Origin: Candidatus Rokuibacteriota bacterium
GTDB lineage: Bacteria; Methylomirabilota; Methylomirabilia; Rokubacteriales; JACPHL01
Assembly (NCBI GenBank): GCA_016188625.1
Contig: JACPHL010000180.1
Location: 1 to 10,204 of the forward strand
DNA length: 10,204 bases
Reading direction: 5' to 3'
Shown: one piece after another, positions 1 to 6,342 of the stretch
How positions within the stretch are numbered: position 1 is the stretch's first letter
How the letters are laid out: every line of letters begins with the position of its first letter
Made by a program: the position numbers and the translations under genes
Notes under the pieces: generated by a model
What the model saw: only the letters and a program-made list of their open reading frames with translations
Told to the model about the DNA's origin: nothing
Database searches by the model: none

Positions 1-193
1 CAGCGCAGGGCGGGGTGGAGCGCGCCGGCCCGAAACCGCTGACCTCCGGTCGGGACCTGAACGTACCCCCCCTCAGGGGGCTGGGGGGTCGCGCGGAGCC
101 CCGCCCGAGCCAGCTACGGCCACCTAGGCGAGCCCGTTGAGCGAGCGGGAACCCCCGGCGGAAGGCCTCACCCACACGATTCCCTGGAGTGCC
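1..193. other. Left edge, non-coding or tail of a truncated gene
   Basis: I see no complete gene here. One plus-strand frame is open from base 3 to a TGA at 138-140 with GC-rich third positions. It could be the last 45 codons of a plus-strand gene cut by the window edge, converging on the PfpI gene, but the translation is low-complexity (Gly/Arg/Pro) and matches nothing I recognise. A second frame is open to a TAG at 125-127, so the openness is weak evidence. A C-run/G-run pair around 65-78 (CCCCC then TCA then GGGGG) could form a small hairpin. Confidence 0.3.
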
Positions 194-228
194 AAAAAAG
201 AAGGGGAGGAGCCCTGGGCCCCTCCCTT
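194..228 (-). terminator. Intrinsic terminator after the fmdB-pfpI operon
   Basis: Read on the minus strand, a G/C-rich hairpin is followed by a T-rich run. The stem pairs 204-209 with 221-226 and extends outward with one bulged base. The tail on the minus strand is TTCTTTTTT (194-202). It lies 18 nt past the PfpI stop codon, as expected for a Rho-independent terminator. On the plus strand the hairpin lacks a good T-tract, so it is probably one-directional. Confidence 0.85.
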
Positions 229-245
229 CACGGTATCAGGACGGA

Positions 246-770
246 TCAGGCCTTGCTGAGGGCCTGGACGATCTCGCGACAGAAGGCGGGAAGGTCGTCG
301 GGCTTGCGCGAGGTGATGAGGGTTCCGTCCACCACCACCTCCGCGTCCACCCAGCTCGCCCCGGCGTGGACCATGTCGTCCTTGATGGAGTGGAAGCCGG
401 TCGCCCGCTTCCCCCGGAGGACGTCGGCCGAGGCCAGCATCCACCCGGCGTGGCAGATGGCGGCCACCACCTTCCCCTGCTGGTGAGCCTCCCGCACCAG
501 CTTCACCATGGCCGGGTGCCGGCGCATGATGTCCGGGGCGTAGCCACCCGGGATGATGACCGCGTCGAACTCGACCGCGCTCGCCTGCTCGGCCTGGACG
601 TCCACGCTCACCGGGTAGCCGTGCTTGGAGGCGTAGCTCTTGGCCCCGCCGGCGCCGACCACCCGGACCTCGGCCCCCTCCTCCCGGAGCCGGTAGTAGG
701 GGACCAAGAGCTCCATCTCCTGGTAGAGGTTCTCGGCTAGGATCGCGACCCGCTTCCCCGCGCAGCGCAT
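246..770 (-). CDS. DJ-1/PfpI family protein (type 1 glutamine amidotransferase-like fold)
   Basis: A 174-residue single-domain cytoplasmic protein of the DJ-1/ThiJ/PfpI superfamily. Bacterial members (PfpI, YhbO, YraA) have been described as proteases, glyoxalase III or protein/nucleotide deglycases acting in carbonyl and oxidative stress; the exact activity is debated. The nucleophile elbow is visible as AICHAGWML, with Cys106 followed by His107. Glu20 in the QEMELLVP segment aligns with the Glu that polarises the Cys in human DJ-1. VIIPGGYAPD (71-80) is the usual oxyanion-side loop, and length is normal for the family. The ATG start has GGAGGAG (775-781) four bases upstream. The gene begins 13 nt after fmdB stops, and its ribosome-binding site lies in that gap, so translational coupling to fmdB is likely. 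An intrinsic terminator follows. The fold is sure; the substrate cannot be read from sequence. Confidence 0.93.
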   Translation of the reverse strand: MRCAGKRVAILAENLYQEMELLVPYYRLREEGAEVRVVGAGGAKSYASKHGYPVSVDVQAEQASAVEFDAVIIPGGYAPDIMRRHPAMVKLVREAHQQGKVVAAICHAGWMLASADVLRGKRATGFHSIKDDMVHAGASWVDAEVVVDGTLITSRKPDDLPAFCREIVQALSKA

Positions 771-783
771 CAGACTCCTCCGG

Positions 784-948
784 TCAACTCTTCTTGGAGG
801 TCTTCGAGTAGAAGGTCGCCATCAAGGGCTGGAGGCCCGACCCGCCGCACTCCGGGCAGCGGGCGCTCCCGGCCTCGCGCTCCTTGATGGTCATGGTCAG
901 GGCGACCTCCTTCTGACACTTCTCGCAGAAGAACTCGTAGAGAGGCAT
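784..948 (-). CDS. FmdB family zinc-ribbon protein
   Basis: A 54-residue protein opening with MPLYEFFCEKC, the hallmark start of the FmdB/CxxC_CxxC_SSSS putative regulatory family. Two CxxC pairs (Cys8/Cys11 and Cys31/Cys34) would bind one zinc or similar metal. The C-terminal tail is Ser/Lys-rich. FmdB was named from the formamide/amidase locus of Methylophilus, but the molecular role of most members is unknown; regulation or nucleic-acid binding is proposed, not shown here. A longer frame starts ten codons upstream (978), but the ATG at 946-948 has a strong SD (GGGAGGAG, 6 nt spacing) and gives the family N-terminus, so I prefer it. It is the first gene of a two-gene unit with the PfpI protein, under a recognisable promoter at 1001-1029. 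Confidence 0.9.
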   Translation of the reverse strand: MPLYEFFCEKCQKEVALTMTIKEREAGSARCPECGGSGLQPLMATFYSKTSKKS

Positions 949-954
949 GGCCGT

Positions 955-962
955 CTCCTCCC
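955..962 (-). promoter_or_regulatory. Ribosome-binding site that fixes the fmdB start
   Basis: On the minus strand this reads GGGAGGAG, followed by six bases and the ATG at 948. It decides for the shorter 54-residue FmdB product over an in-frame ATG at 978, which would put this SD inside the coding region. Confidence 0.75.
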
Positions 963-1000
963 TTCGATCCTCAGACAAAAAATACGTCCTCTCCGCTCCC

Positions 1001-1029
1001 TAGATAGCACGCCCCCTGGGGGGCGTCAA
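1001..1029 (-). promoter_or_regulatory. Sigma70-like promoter for fmdB-pfpI
   Basis: On the minus strand a TTGACG -35 (1024-1029) is followed by a 17-nt spacer and TATCTA (1001-1006) preceded by TGC, an extended -10 element. Predicted transcription start is near 994, giving a leader of about 45 nt before the fmdB ATG at 948. The spacer is filled by the perfect dyad at 1009-1026, which makes a repressor- or MerR-type operator arrangement possible. Confidence 0.6.
1009..1026. repeat. Inverted repeat ACGCCCC-N4-GGGGCGT inside promoter spacer
   Basis: A perfect 7-bp dyad with a 4-nt centre lies between the -35 and -10 of the fmdB promoter and overlaps the -35 by three bases. It could be an operator. 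Alternatively it is an RNA hairpin ending transcription of the upstream ALDH gene, but no T-run follows it on the minus strand (the next bases are GCTATCTA), which argues against a classical terminator. Confidence 0.5.
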
Positions 1030-1070
1030 GGGGGGAGCCCGAGACGGCCAGGCGGGTCAACCCAGGAGGG

Positions 1071-2525
1071 TCACGGCTGCGGTAGGGCCACCACGACGGA
1101 CTTGGTCTCCATGTACTCCAGGAGCCCCTCCCGGCCCCCCTCCCGGCCGAGGCCCGACTCCTTGAACCCGCCGAACGGGATCTCATGGGTGTACCCCGCG
1201 GAATCGTTGACCCCGACCAACCCGTACTCGAGGCCCTCGGCCACGCGGGTGATCCGGCCGAGATCCCGCGAGTAGAGGTAGCTGGCCAGGCCGAAGACGG
1301 TCGCGTTGGCCCGCTCGATCACCTCGGCCTCGTCGCGGAAGGTCAGGACGGGGGCCACCGGGCCGAAGATCTCCTCCTGGCAGACGGGCATGTCCTCCGC
1401 CACGTCGAGGAGGACCGTGGGAGCGTAGAAGTAGCCCCGGGCCAGCGCCCCCTCGGTCAGGGCCGCCCCGCCGGTCGCGAGCCGCGCGCCGCGGCTCAGG
1501 GCGTCCTCCACCAGGTCGTGGACCTTCTTGCGGGTCTCCTCGTTGATGAGCGGGCCGACCACCACCCCCGGCTCGAACCCCGGCCCGACCCGGAGGGCGC
1601 GGACCCGCTCCACGAAGCGCGGGATGAACTCGGCGGCGATGGAGGCCTGGACGTAGATCCGGTTGGCGCAGATGCACGACTGCCCGCCCACCCGGAGGTA
1701 CTTGATCCCCACCGCCCCTTCCACCGCGGCGTCCAGGTCGGCGTCGTCGAAGACGATGAAGGGGGCGTTGCCGCCCAGCTCGAAGGCCACCCGCTTGAGC
1801 TGGCGGGAGGCCTTCTCCATGAGCGCCTTCCCCACCTCCGTGGAGCCGGTGAAGGCGATCTTGCGGACCTCGGGGCTCGACAGGAGCTCCTCCGCGATGA
1901 GCCGGGAGCGACGGGAGGTCACCACGTTGAAGACCCCCGGCGGCAGGCCCGCGGCCTCCGTGGCCTCGGCGATGGCCAGCGCCGTGAGCGGGGTCGCGGA
2001 GGCGGGCTTCAGGACCACCGTGCAGCCCGCGGCCAGGGCCGGGGCGATCTTCCGGGTCACCATCGTGGCGGGGAAGTTCCACGGGGTGATCGCCCCCACG
2101 ACGCCGAGGGGCTGGTGGAGGACCCAGAGGCGCTTTCCGGGGAAGGGCGAGGGGACCAGGTCCCCGTAGGCCCGCCGGGCCTCCTCCCCGAACCAGCCGA
2201 AGTAGCCGAGGGCGAAGGCGATCTCCTTCTTCGCCTCCTCGAACGGCTTGCCGTTCTCCAGGACGATCCGACGCGCGATCTCCTCCTGCCGCTCCTCGAG
2301 GGCGGCCTGGATCCGGTGGAGGATCCTCCCCCGCTCCTTGGGCGAGGTGGCCGCCCAGGGCTTGAAGGCCGTCCGGGCCGCCTCGATCGCGGCCCTGGTG
2401 TCGGGGGCGCCGGCGTCGGCGACCTCGGCCACGGGCTCTCCGGTCGCGGGATCGACGACGTCGAAGCGCTGCCCCTCGCTCGCCTCGGTCCAGCGGCCGC
2501 CGATGTACATGCGCTGGAACTCCAT
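1071..2525 (-). CDS. NAD(P)+-dependent aldehyde dehydrogenase, succinate-semialdehyde dehydrogenase-like
   Basis: A 484-residue cytosolic aldehyde dehydrogenase of full family length. Visible motifs in order: TPWNFP with the oxyanion-hole Asn150, KPA with cofactor-binding Lys173, GSTEVG (227-232) of the Rossmann fold, FELGG with general base Glu249, GQSCICANR with catalytic Cys284, EEIFGP (384-389) and PFGGFKESGLGREGG near the C-terminus. The Cys-x-Cys pair (284 and 286) in GQ(S/T)C(I/V)CANR is typical of GabD-type succinate- or glutarate-semialdehyde dehydrogenases, in which it can act as a redox switch. That subfamily oxidises succinate semialdehyde to succinate in GABA and related catabolism. 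No GABA transaminase is in view, so the true substrate (succinate, glutarate or another semialdehyde) stays open. The ATG start has GGAGGA seven bases upstream and its own promoter at 2572-2601. It appears monocistronic. Confidence 0.93.
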   Translation of the reverse strand: MEFQRMYIGGRWTEASEGQRFDVVDPATGEPVAEVADAGAPDTRAAIEAARTAFKPWAATSPKERGRILHRIQAALEERQEEIARRIVLENGKPFEEAKKEIAFALGYFGWFGEEARRAYGDLVPSPFPGKRLWVLHQPLGVVGAITPWNFPATMVTRKIAPALAAGCTVVLKPASATPLTALAIAEATEAAGLPPGVFNVVTSRRSRLIAEELLSSPEVRKIAFTGSTEVGKALMEKASRQLKRVAFELGGNAPFIVFDDADLDAAVEGAVGIKYLRVGGQSCICANRIYVQASIAAEFIPRFVERVRALRVGPGFEPGVVVGPLINEETRKKVHDLVEDALSRGARLATGGAALTEGALARGYFYAPTVLLDVAEDMPVCQEEIFGPVAPVLTFRDEAEVIERANATVFGLASYLYSRDLGRITRVAEGLEYGLVGVNDSAGYTHEIPFGGFKESGLGREGGREGLLEYMETKSVVVALPQP

Positions 2526-2571
2526 GTGCGGATCCTCCTGCCTAGGGTCCTTGGGATGTCATGCGGCCGTC

Positions 2572-2601
2572 ATCATCCTCCGGTTCCGCCCCTGCTGTCA
2601 A
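2572..2601 (-). promoter_or_regulatory. Sigma70-like promoter for the ALDH gene
   Basis: On the minus strand a consensus TTGACA -35 (2596-2601) lies 18 nt from GATGAT (2572-2577), a 4-of-6 match to the -10 consensus. Start would be near 2565, leaving a leader of about 40 nt before the ATG at 2525. The -35 is perfect while the -10 and spacer are suboptimal, as in activator-dependent or regulated promoters. Confidence 0.55.
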
Positions 2602-2606
2602 GGTTT

Positions 2607-2626
2607 AGGCTCACAGCCTCACAGCC
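2607..2626. repeat. Tandem 8-mer and small dyad just upstream of the ALDH -35
   Basis: TCACAGCC occurs twice head to tail (2611-2618 and 2619-2626), and the first copy also lies in a perfect AGGCT-CAC-AGCCT hairpin (2607-2619). It sits five bases upstream of the -35 hexamer and after the PDZ gene stop. It may be a regulator-binding site for the ALDH promoter, or part of weak transcript-end structure for the PDZ gene. No T-tract is present. Confidence 0.35.
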
Positions 2627-2648
2627 CCGGGCGGGGGCCTCCAGGCGC

Positions 2649-3341
2649 TCACTGGGCGGCGGCCGGCGGCAGCGGCGGGGGGAGGCGGAGGGTGCGGGCC
2701 TCGCCCTTCCGGACGACGGTCAGGGTGAGGGGCTCGTGGAGGGAAAGCTGGCGGAGCCGGGACCGGAGGGCCTCGAGGGACGCGACCGGGGCCCCCCTGA
2801 TCTTGACGATCTGATCGCCGACCTGGAGTCCGCCCCGGTCGGCCGCGCTCGCCTCGGCGACGGCGGCGACGACGGGCGGGGGCCGGTCCGAGGATTGCTC
2901 GTCCGGCGGCTCCCGGACCGCGAAGCCGAACTCGGCCGCGATCCGCTCGGCCACCATCTCGGCAGGCATCGCCCCGACCCGGGCCTGGAGGTGCCGACGC
3001 CCCCCCTCCCGGAAGACGGTGAGGTCGATCTCCCGGCCCGGGGCCGTCCCCCCCACCACCCGCTGGAGGCCGCGCACCTCCACCACCGGGCGCTCCTGGA
3101 TCTCCACGATCAGGTCGCCGGCCCGGAGCCCGGCCGCCTCCGCGGGCGTCCCCGGGAGGACCTCCACCACGGCCACCCCGTACCCCTCGTCGATGCCGTG
3201 CTTGATGACCAGCTCCTCCATCTCGCGCTCGGAGAGATCGCGGATCCGGATCCCCAGCCACCCCCACTCGGCGCCCGCGGCCCCGGCCTGGGCGAGGAGG
3301 AGCATCGCGGCCAGGACGACCGTGCGCGCCCCGCCCCTCAT
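2649..3341 (-). CDS. Exported protein with two PDZ domains
   Basis: A 230-residue protein with a cleavable signal peptide: basic MRGGARTVV, hydrophobic core to about residue 19, and AGAAGA with likely cleavage after Ala24. Two PDZ domains follow, at about 28-120 and 135-220. The first contains WLGIRIRDL and PGTPAEAAGLRAGDLIVEI, the second ASAADRGGLQVGDQIVKI; both are the carboxylate-binding and alpha-helix segments seen in DegP/HtrA PDZ domains. No trypsin-like, S41 or M50 protease domain is present, so it is probably a periplasmic adaptor or peptide-binding protein, not a protease. Its ATG overlaps the YdjM-type gene stop by four bases (ATGA, 3338-3341), showing translational coupling. An SD, AGGTGATC (3347-3354), lies inside the upstream gene. 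A much longer frame is open upstream of this ATG, but it is antisense-like low-complexity sequence overlapping the YdjM gene. Confidence 0.85.
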   Translation of the reverse strand: MRGGARTVVLAAMLLLAQAGAAGAEWGWLGIRIRDLSEREMEELVIKHGIDEGYGVAVVEVLPGTPAEAAGLRAGDLIVEIQERPVVEVRGLQRVVGGTAPGREIDLTVFREGGRRHLQARVGAMPAEMVAERIAAEFGFAVREPPDEQSSDRPPPVVAAVAEASAADRGGLQVGDQIVKIRGAPVASLEALRSRLRQLSLHEPLTLTVVRKGEARTLRLPPPLPPAAAQ

Positions 3342-4267
3342 CGGAAGATCACCTGCTGGACCGCCCCCGAGGGATCGACCACGACCCGCAGGACGAACGG
3401 GTCCCGCTTCCTCAGGCGGTCGCTGAAGCGGAGATCGCGGAACTCGAGGACCCGCCGTCCGTCCTCCTCCAGGAGGGCCACCACCGGGAAGCGGGCGAAC
3501 CAGAGGTAGGTCCGGACCGGCGGGAGCGCCTCCACCCGGCGGACCAGGTCGGTCTCGGGCCCGCGGGGGAGGCGCTCCAGGCGGAGCGGCGCGCGGGCGA
3601 GGACCCGGACCGGCCCGCGGGCGTAGCCGTCGTCGGTGACCACCACCCCGAGCCGCTCGAGCGGCCGGAGCGGCCGCGGCAGGGCGGCCACGGCGCGGGG
3701 CTCGAGCCCCGCTGCCCCGGCCTGGGCCCGGAGCGCGGAGACCGCCGCCCCGTGGCTCACCCCCATGAAGGCCAGGTACGCCACCATCCAGGCGCAGCCG
3801 AGGCGCGCCGGCAGGACCGCCCGGCGCCACCAAGCCACGACGAGGGCGAGGAGGATCGGCCCGGTGAGCCAGGGGTCCACGATGAAGAGCCAGTCCCAGG
3901 CCGGGCGGGCGCGCGAGAAGGGGAGGAAGAGCTGGATCCCGTAGGGGGTGATCAGGTCGAGGAAGAGGTGCCCGAAGCCGAGGCCGAGGATCGCCATCCC
4001 CGCCAGGGGTCCCCAGCGCTTCACCGGGCCGAGCGGGCGGACCGCGGCGGCGAGGAGGAGGGCGAGCCCGAGGCCGCCGAGCAGGGAGTGGGTGATCCCC
4101 CGATGGGTCTCCAGCGCGAGCACCCCCTGCCCCGTGCTCCACAGGATATCGATGTCCGGCAGGAGCGCGCCCCCCACCAGGGCGGCCGTCGCCTGGTGCC
4201 CGTAGCGCTGGCGCAGACCCGCCTCCGCGAGGAGGGCGCCGGTGAGCCCGTGGGTGACCGGATCCAT
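3338..4267 (-). CDS. YdjM-type membrane-bound metal-dependent hydrolase (DUF457 family)
   Basis: A 309-residue inner-membrane protein of the YdjM / DUF457 family, predicted metal-dependent hydrolases whose physiological substrate is not established (E. coli YdjM is LexA-controlled). Conserved polar residues sit in the expected order: MDPVTHG (His6), LLPDIDIL (Asp38, Asp40), THRGITHS (His55, His60) and GHLFLDLITPYG (His100, Asp104), the presumed metal site. Hydrophobic segments at about 62-78, 86-105, 134-147 and 157-172 anchor it in the membrane. The C-terminal 130 residues are a soluble region, longer than in short members. MDPVTHG is the canonical family N-terminus, so the ATG at 4265-4267 is firm, although no good SD precedes it; a small hairpin (4274-4289) occupies that spot instead. 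It is coupled to the PDZ gene by a 4-nt overlap, suggesting joint envelope function. Confidence 0.85.
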   Translation of the reverse strand: MDPVTHGLTGALLAEAGLRQRYGHQATAALVGGALLPDIDILWSTGQGVLALETHRGITHSLLGGLGLALLLAAAVRPLGPVKRWGPLAGMAILGLGFGHLFLDLITPYGIQLFLPFSRARPAWDWLFIVDPWLTGPILLALVVAWWRRAVLPARLGCAWMVAYLAFMGVSHGAAVSALRAQAGAAGLEPRAVAALPRPLRPLERLGVVVTDDGYARGPVRVLARAPLRLERLPRGPETDLVRRVEALPPVRTYLWFARFPVVALLEEDGRRVLEFRDLRFSDRLRKRDPFVLRVVVDPSGAVQQVIFR

Positions 4268-4551
4268 CGGCTAAGCCCGGAGAGGGGCTCCGCCCCCCAA
4301 CCGAGCACCCCACCGGTCCTCTCGCCCGGCGGGGACCCCCGGGGGAGGCCTCGGCCCCGAGCGGAGCGTTAAGCGGAACGGCGCGGGTCCCCGCCATGAG
4401 CGAGCCGGGTGGGGAAGCCGGCTCGCGGGCTCAGAACGAAGGAGGAGGGGCCCCGCCCGGCGAGCCATAGGCGGGTGCGCCGTGGAGCGTGCGGAGCGAG
4501 GGCTCGACGCCTCCCGCGGGGCCGTCGGAACGGGGGCGGACGGGCACATCG
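4268..4551. other. Hairpin-rich intergenic region
   Basis: This 284-nt gap holds no credible gene. It carries several strong secondary structures: AGCCC/GGGCT at 4274-4289; an 11-bp perfect inverted repeat of 4328-4338 with 4385-4395 (GGCGGGGACCC / GGGTCCCCGCC); and a perfect 9-bp stem GCGAGCCGG/CCGGCTCGC at 4400-4426 with a 9-nt loop. None is followed by a T-run on the minus strand. I could not find a convincing -35/-10 pair for the YdjM gene here. GAGCGNGCGGAGCGAG-like bases near 4487-4501 resemble low-complexity GC-rich spacer sequence. Confidence 0.6.
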
Positions 4552-5211
4552 CTAGTTGTCGCGGTGGCGGAGGTGGTGCGGGGGTTCGGGCCGGGAGACC
4601 AGAAGGCTCAGATCGAGGAGGGCCGAGGCCACCAGCTCCAGTCGCGCCGCGACGTCCGCGGTCTCCAGGACCTGCTGCCTGAGGGTCGCATCCGGGAGGG
4701 CCGCGGAGGCGATCCGGTCCACCACGGCGGCCGGCGGGGCGCCTTCCAGCCCGCCGAGCCGCGCGGGGTGCGTCTGGCCCAGACCCTCGAGGAGGCGGAG
4801 ATAGGCCGCCCTCAGGGTGTCGAGGCGCTCGGCCAGGACCTCGGCGCCTCCGGGCGGGTAGCGGTCCTCGAGGAGCTCGGCCCGGACGATCCGGTAGGGG
4901 CGGGCCGCGGGGAGCTCCCCGGCGATCCGGACCCGGGCCACCCCGTTGAGCAGGATGTTGGAGCGGCCGTCGGGGAGCGGCTCGTGCTCCACGATCTCGC
5001 CGGCCCCGGCCACCTCGTGGACGGGCGGGCGGCCGTGGTAGTCGGCCTCCCAGCCGGGCCGGAGCATCACGACCGCCAGCCGGCGATCGCCGACCAGGCA
5101 GTCGGCGACCATCCGGCGGTAGCGCGGCTCGAAGACGTGCAGCGGCAGCAGGGTGCCGGGGAAGAAGACCAGGTCGGGGAGGGGGAAGATCGGGATCTCG
5201 ATCTCGGCCAA
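4552..5211 (-). CDS. Stand-alone LON substrate-binding (N-terminal) domain protein
   Basis: A 219-residue cytoplasmic protein matching the N-terminal substrate-recognition domain of Lon protease. It begins IPIFPLPDLVFFPGTLLPLHVFEPRYR (in pieces, residues 6-32), the diagnostic first beta strands, followed by the beta-barrel with ILLNGVARVRI (86-96), then a helical segment from about 120 to 205. There is no AAA+ ATPase or Ser-Lys protease domain, so it is one of the free-standing LON-domain proteins (YcbW/'peptidase S16' in databases) whose function is unknown; substrate binding or adaptor activity is inference. The start codon is TTG (5209-5211). No better start exists because the same frame carries the mrp TAG 33 nt upstream, and the SD is poor (AGGG, three bases before). 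It follows mrp closely and is probably cotranscribed with it. Confidence 0.88.
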   Translation of the reverse strand: MAEIEIPIFPLPDLVFFPGTLLPLHVFEPRYRRMVADCLVGDRRLAVVMLRPGWEADYHGRPPVHEVAGAGEIVEHEPLPDGRSNILLNGVARVRIAGELPAARPYRIVRAELLEDRYPPGGAEVLAERLDTLRAAYLRLLEGLGQTHPARLGGLEGAPPAAVVDRIASAALPDATLRQQVLETADVAARLELVASALLDLSLLVSRPEPPHHLRHRDN

Positions 5212-5244
5212 GGGCCCTGGGATCGCGCTGGAGCCGCCCCGCGG

Positions 5245-6333
5245 CTAGCTGATCACCGGCGCCTGGGGGACCTGAAGGGTCGCCAGACGGGCCGCGACGT
5301 TCCGGGCCACCTGCCGGAAGGCCTCGGCCTGGGGGGAGTCGGGCTTCCGGACGAGGATCGGCTCGCCGGCGTCCCCTCCCACCCGGGTCTCCGGGTCCAG
5401 CGGGACCTGGCCGAGCAGGGGCACGTCGAACTCGTCGGCCAAGCGCCGGCCCCCGCCCTCGCCGAAGATCTCGGTGCGCTCCCTGCAGTGGGGGCAGGCG
5501 AAGTAGCTCATGTTCTCCACCACCCCGAGGAGGGGGACGTTCAGCTTCCGGAACATCGCGAGCCCCTTCCTGACGTCCTGGAGGGAGACCTCCTGGGGGG
5601 TGGTCACCATGACCGCGCCCGAGAGCGGGATGGCCTGGGTGAGGGAGAGCTGGGCGTCGCCCGTCCCGGGGGGCATGTCGCAGATGAGGTACTCGATCTC
5701 CCCCCACTCCACGTCCTTGAGGAACTGCTGGATGGCCGAGTGGACCATCGGCCCCCGCCAGATCACCGCGTCCCCCTCCTTCACGAAGAAGCCGATGGAC
5801 ATGATCTTCACATCGTAGGCCATCACCGGGATGATCCGGTTCTGGAACATCCCGGGCCGCCCCCTGGCCCCCATCATGAGCGGGATGTTGGGCCCGTAGA
5901 TGTCGAAGTCCACCAGCCCCACCTGGGCCCCGGTCTCGTGGAGGGCGAGGGAGAGGTTCACCGCCACCGTGGACTTGCCGACGCCGCCCTTGCCGCTGGA
6001 GACGGCGACGGTGTGCCGCACCTGGGGGATCGGGGGCTGGGCCGAGGGGTGCTGCGAGGGGTGTGCGTGGACCTGGGCCGGCGCCGCCGTCGCGATCCGG
6101 GCGCTGACCTCCGAGACGCCGGGGAGCTGGGCGACTGCCCGGCGCGCCTGGCTGTGCAGGGCGACCTTCGCCGCCGCCGAGTGGGTGGTGAACTCGATCG
6201 TGAAGGAGACCTTTCCTCCCTGGACGACCAGGTCCCTGATCAACCCGAGGGAGACGATGTCACGGTGCTGATCGGGATCCTGGACCGTCTGGAGGGCGTC
6301 GAGGACGGCCTCCCTGGTCACCGGGCTCGCCAT
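5245..6333 (-). CDS. mrp: Mrp/ApbC/NBP35-type Fe-S cluster carrier P-loop ATPase
   Basis: A 362-residue cytosolic MRP/NBP35 family ATPase that assembles or carries [4Fe-4S] clusters to target proteins. The N-terminal MIP18-like (DUF59) domain spans about 5-80 with VQDPDQHRDIVSLGLI. After a His/Gln/Pro-rich linker (about 84-104) comes the ATPase domain: deviant Walker A SGKGGVGKST (113-122), VDFDIYGPN (141-149), and CDMPPGTGD (218-226) as Walker B/switch region. The cluster-binding CPHC (Cys280, Cys283) follows VENMSYF, as needed for a dimer-bridging cluster. The DUF59 segment TTHSAAA lacks the CP often seen there, a variation known in this family. The ATG is firm and is preceded by a promoter whose -10 lies only nine bases away, so the mRNA may be leaderless; no clear SD is present. 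The LON-domain gene follows after 33 nt. Confidence 0.95.
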   Translation of the reverse strand: MASPVTREAVLDALQTVQDPDQHRDIVSLGLIRDLVVQGGKVSFTIEFTTHSAAAKVALHSQARRAVAQLPGVSEVSARIATAAPAQVHAHPSQHPSAQPPIPQVRHTVAVSSGKGGVGKSTVAVNLSLALHETGAQVGLVDFDIYGPNIPLMMGARGRPGMFQNRIIPVMAYDVKIMSIGFFVKEGDAVIWRGPMVHSAIQQFLKDVEWGEIEYLICDMPPGTGDAQLSLTQAIPLSGAVMVTTPQEVSLQDVRKGLAMFRKLNVPLLGVVENMSYFACPHCRERTEIFGEGGGRRLADEFDVPLLGQVPLDPETRVGGDAGEPILVRKPDSPQAEAFRQVARNVAARLATLQVPQAPVIS

Positions 6334-6342
6334 ATCGTCTTC

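Noticed and set aside
1009-1026. The dyad as an intrinsic terminator of the ALDH gene
   Set aside because: No T-run follows on the minus strand; the next bases form a -10-like element instead.
1185-3509. A 774-codon plus-strand open frame across the ALDH and PDZ genes
   Set aside because: It is antisense to two clearly recognisable genes, has low-complexity Arg/Gly/Leu/Asp composition and matches no family; long antisense frames are expected at this GC content.
3342-4397. A long N-terminal extension of the PDZ protein
   Set aside because: The in-frame upstream stretch is Gly/Arg/Pro-rich and overlaps the YdjM gene out of frame, whereas the internal ATG at 3341 has an SD, a signal peptide and an ATGA overlap.
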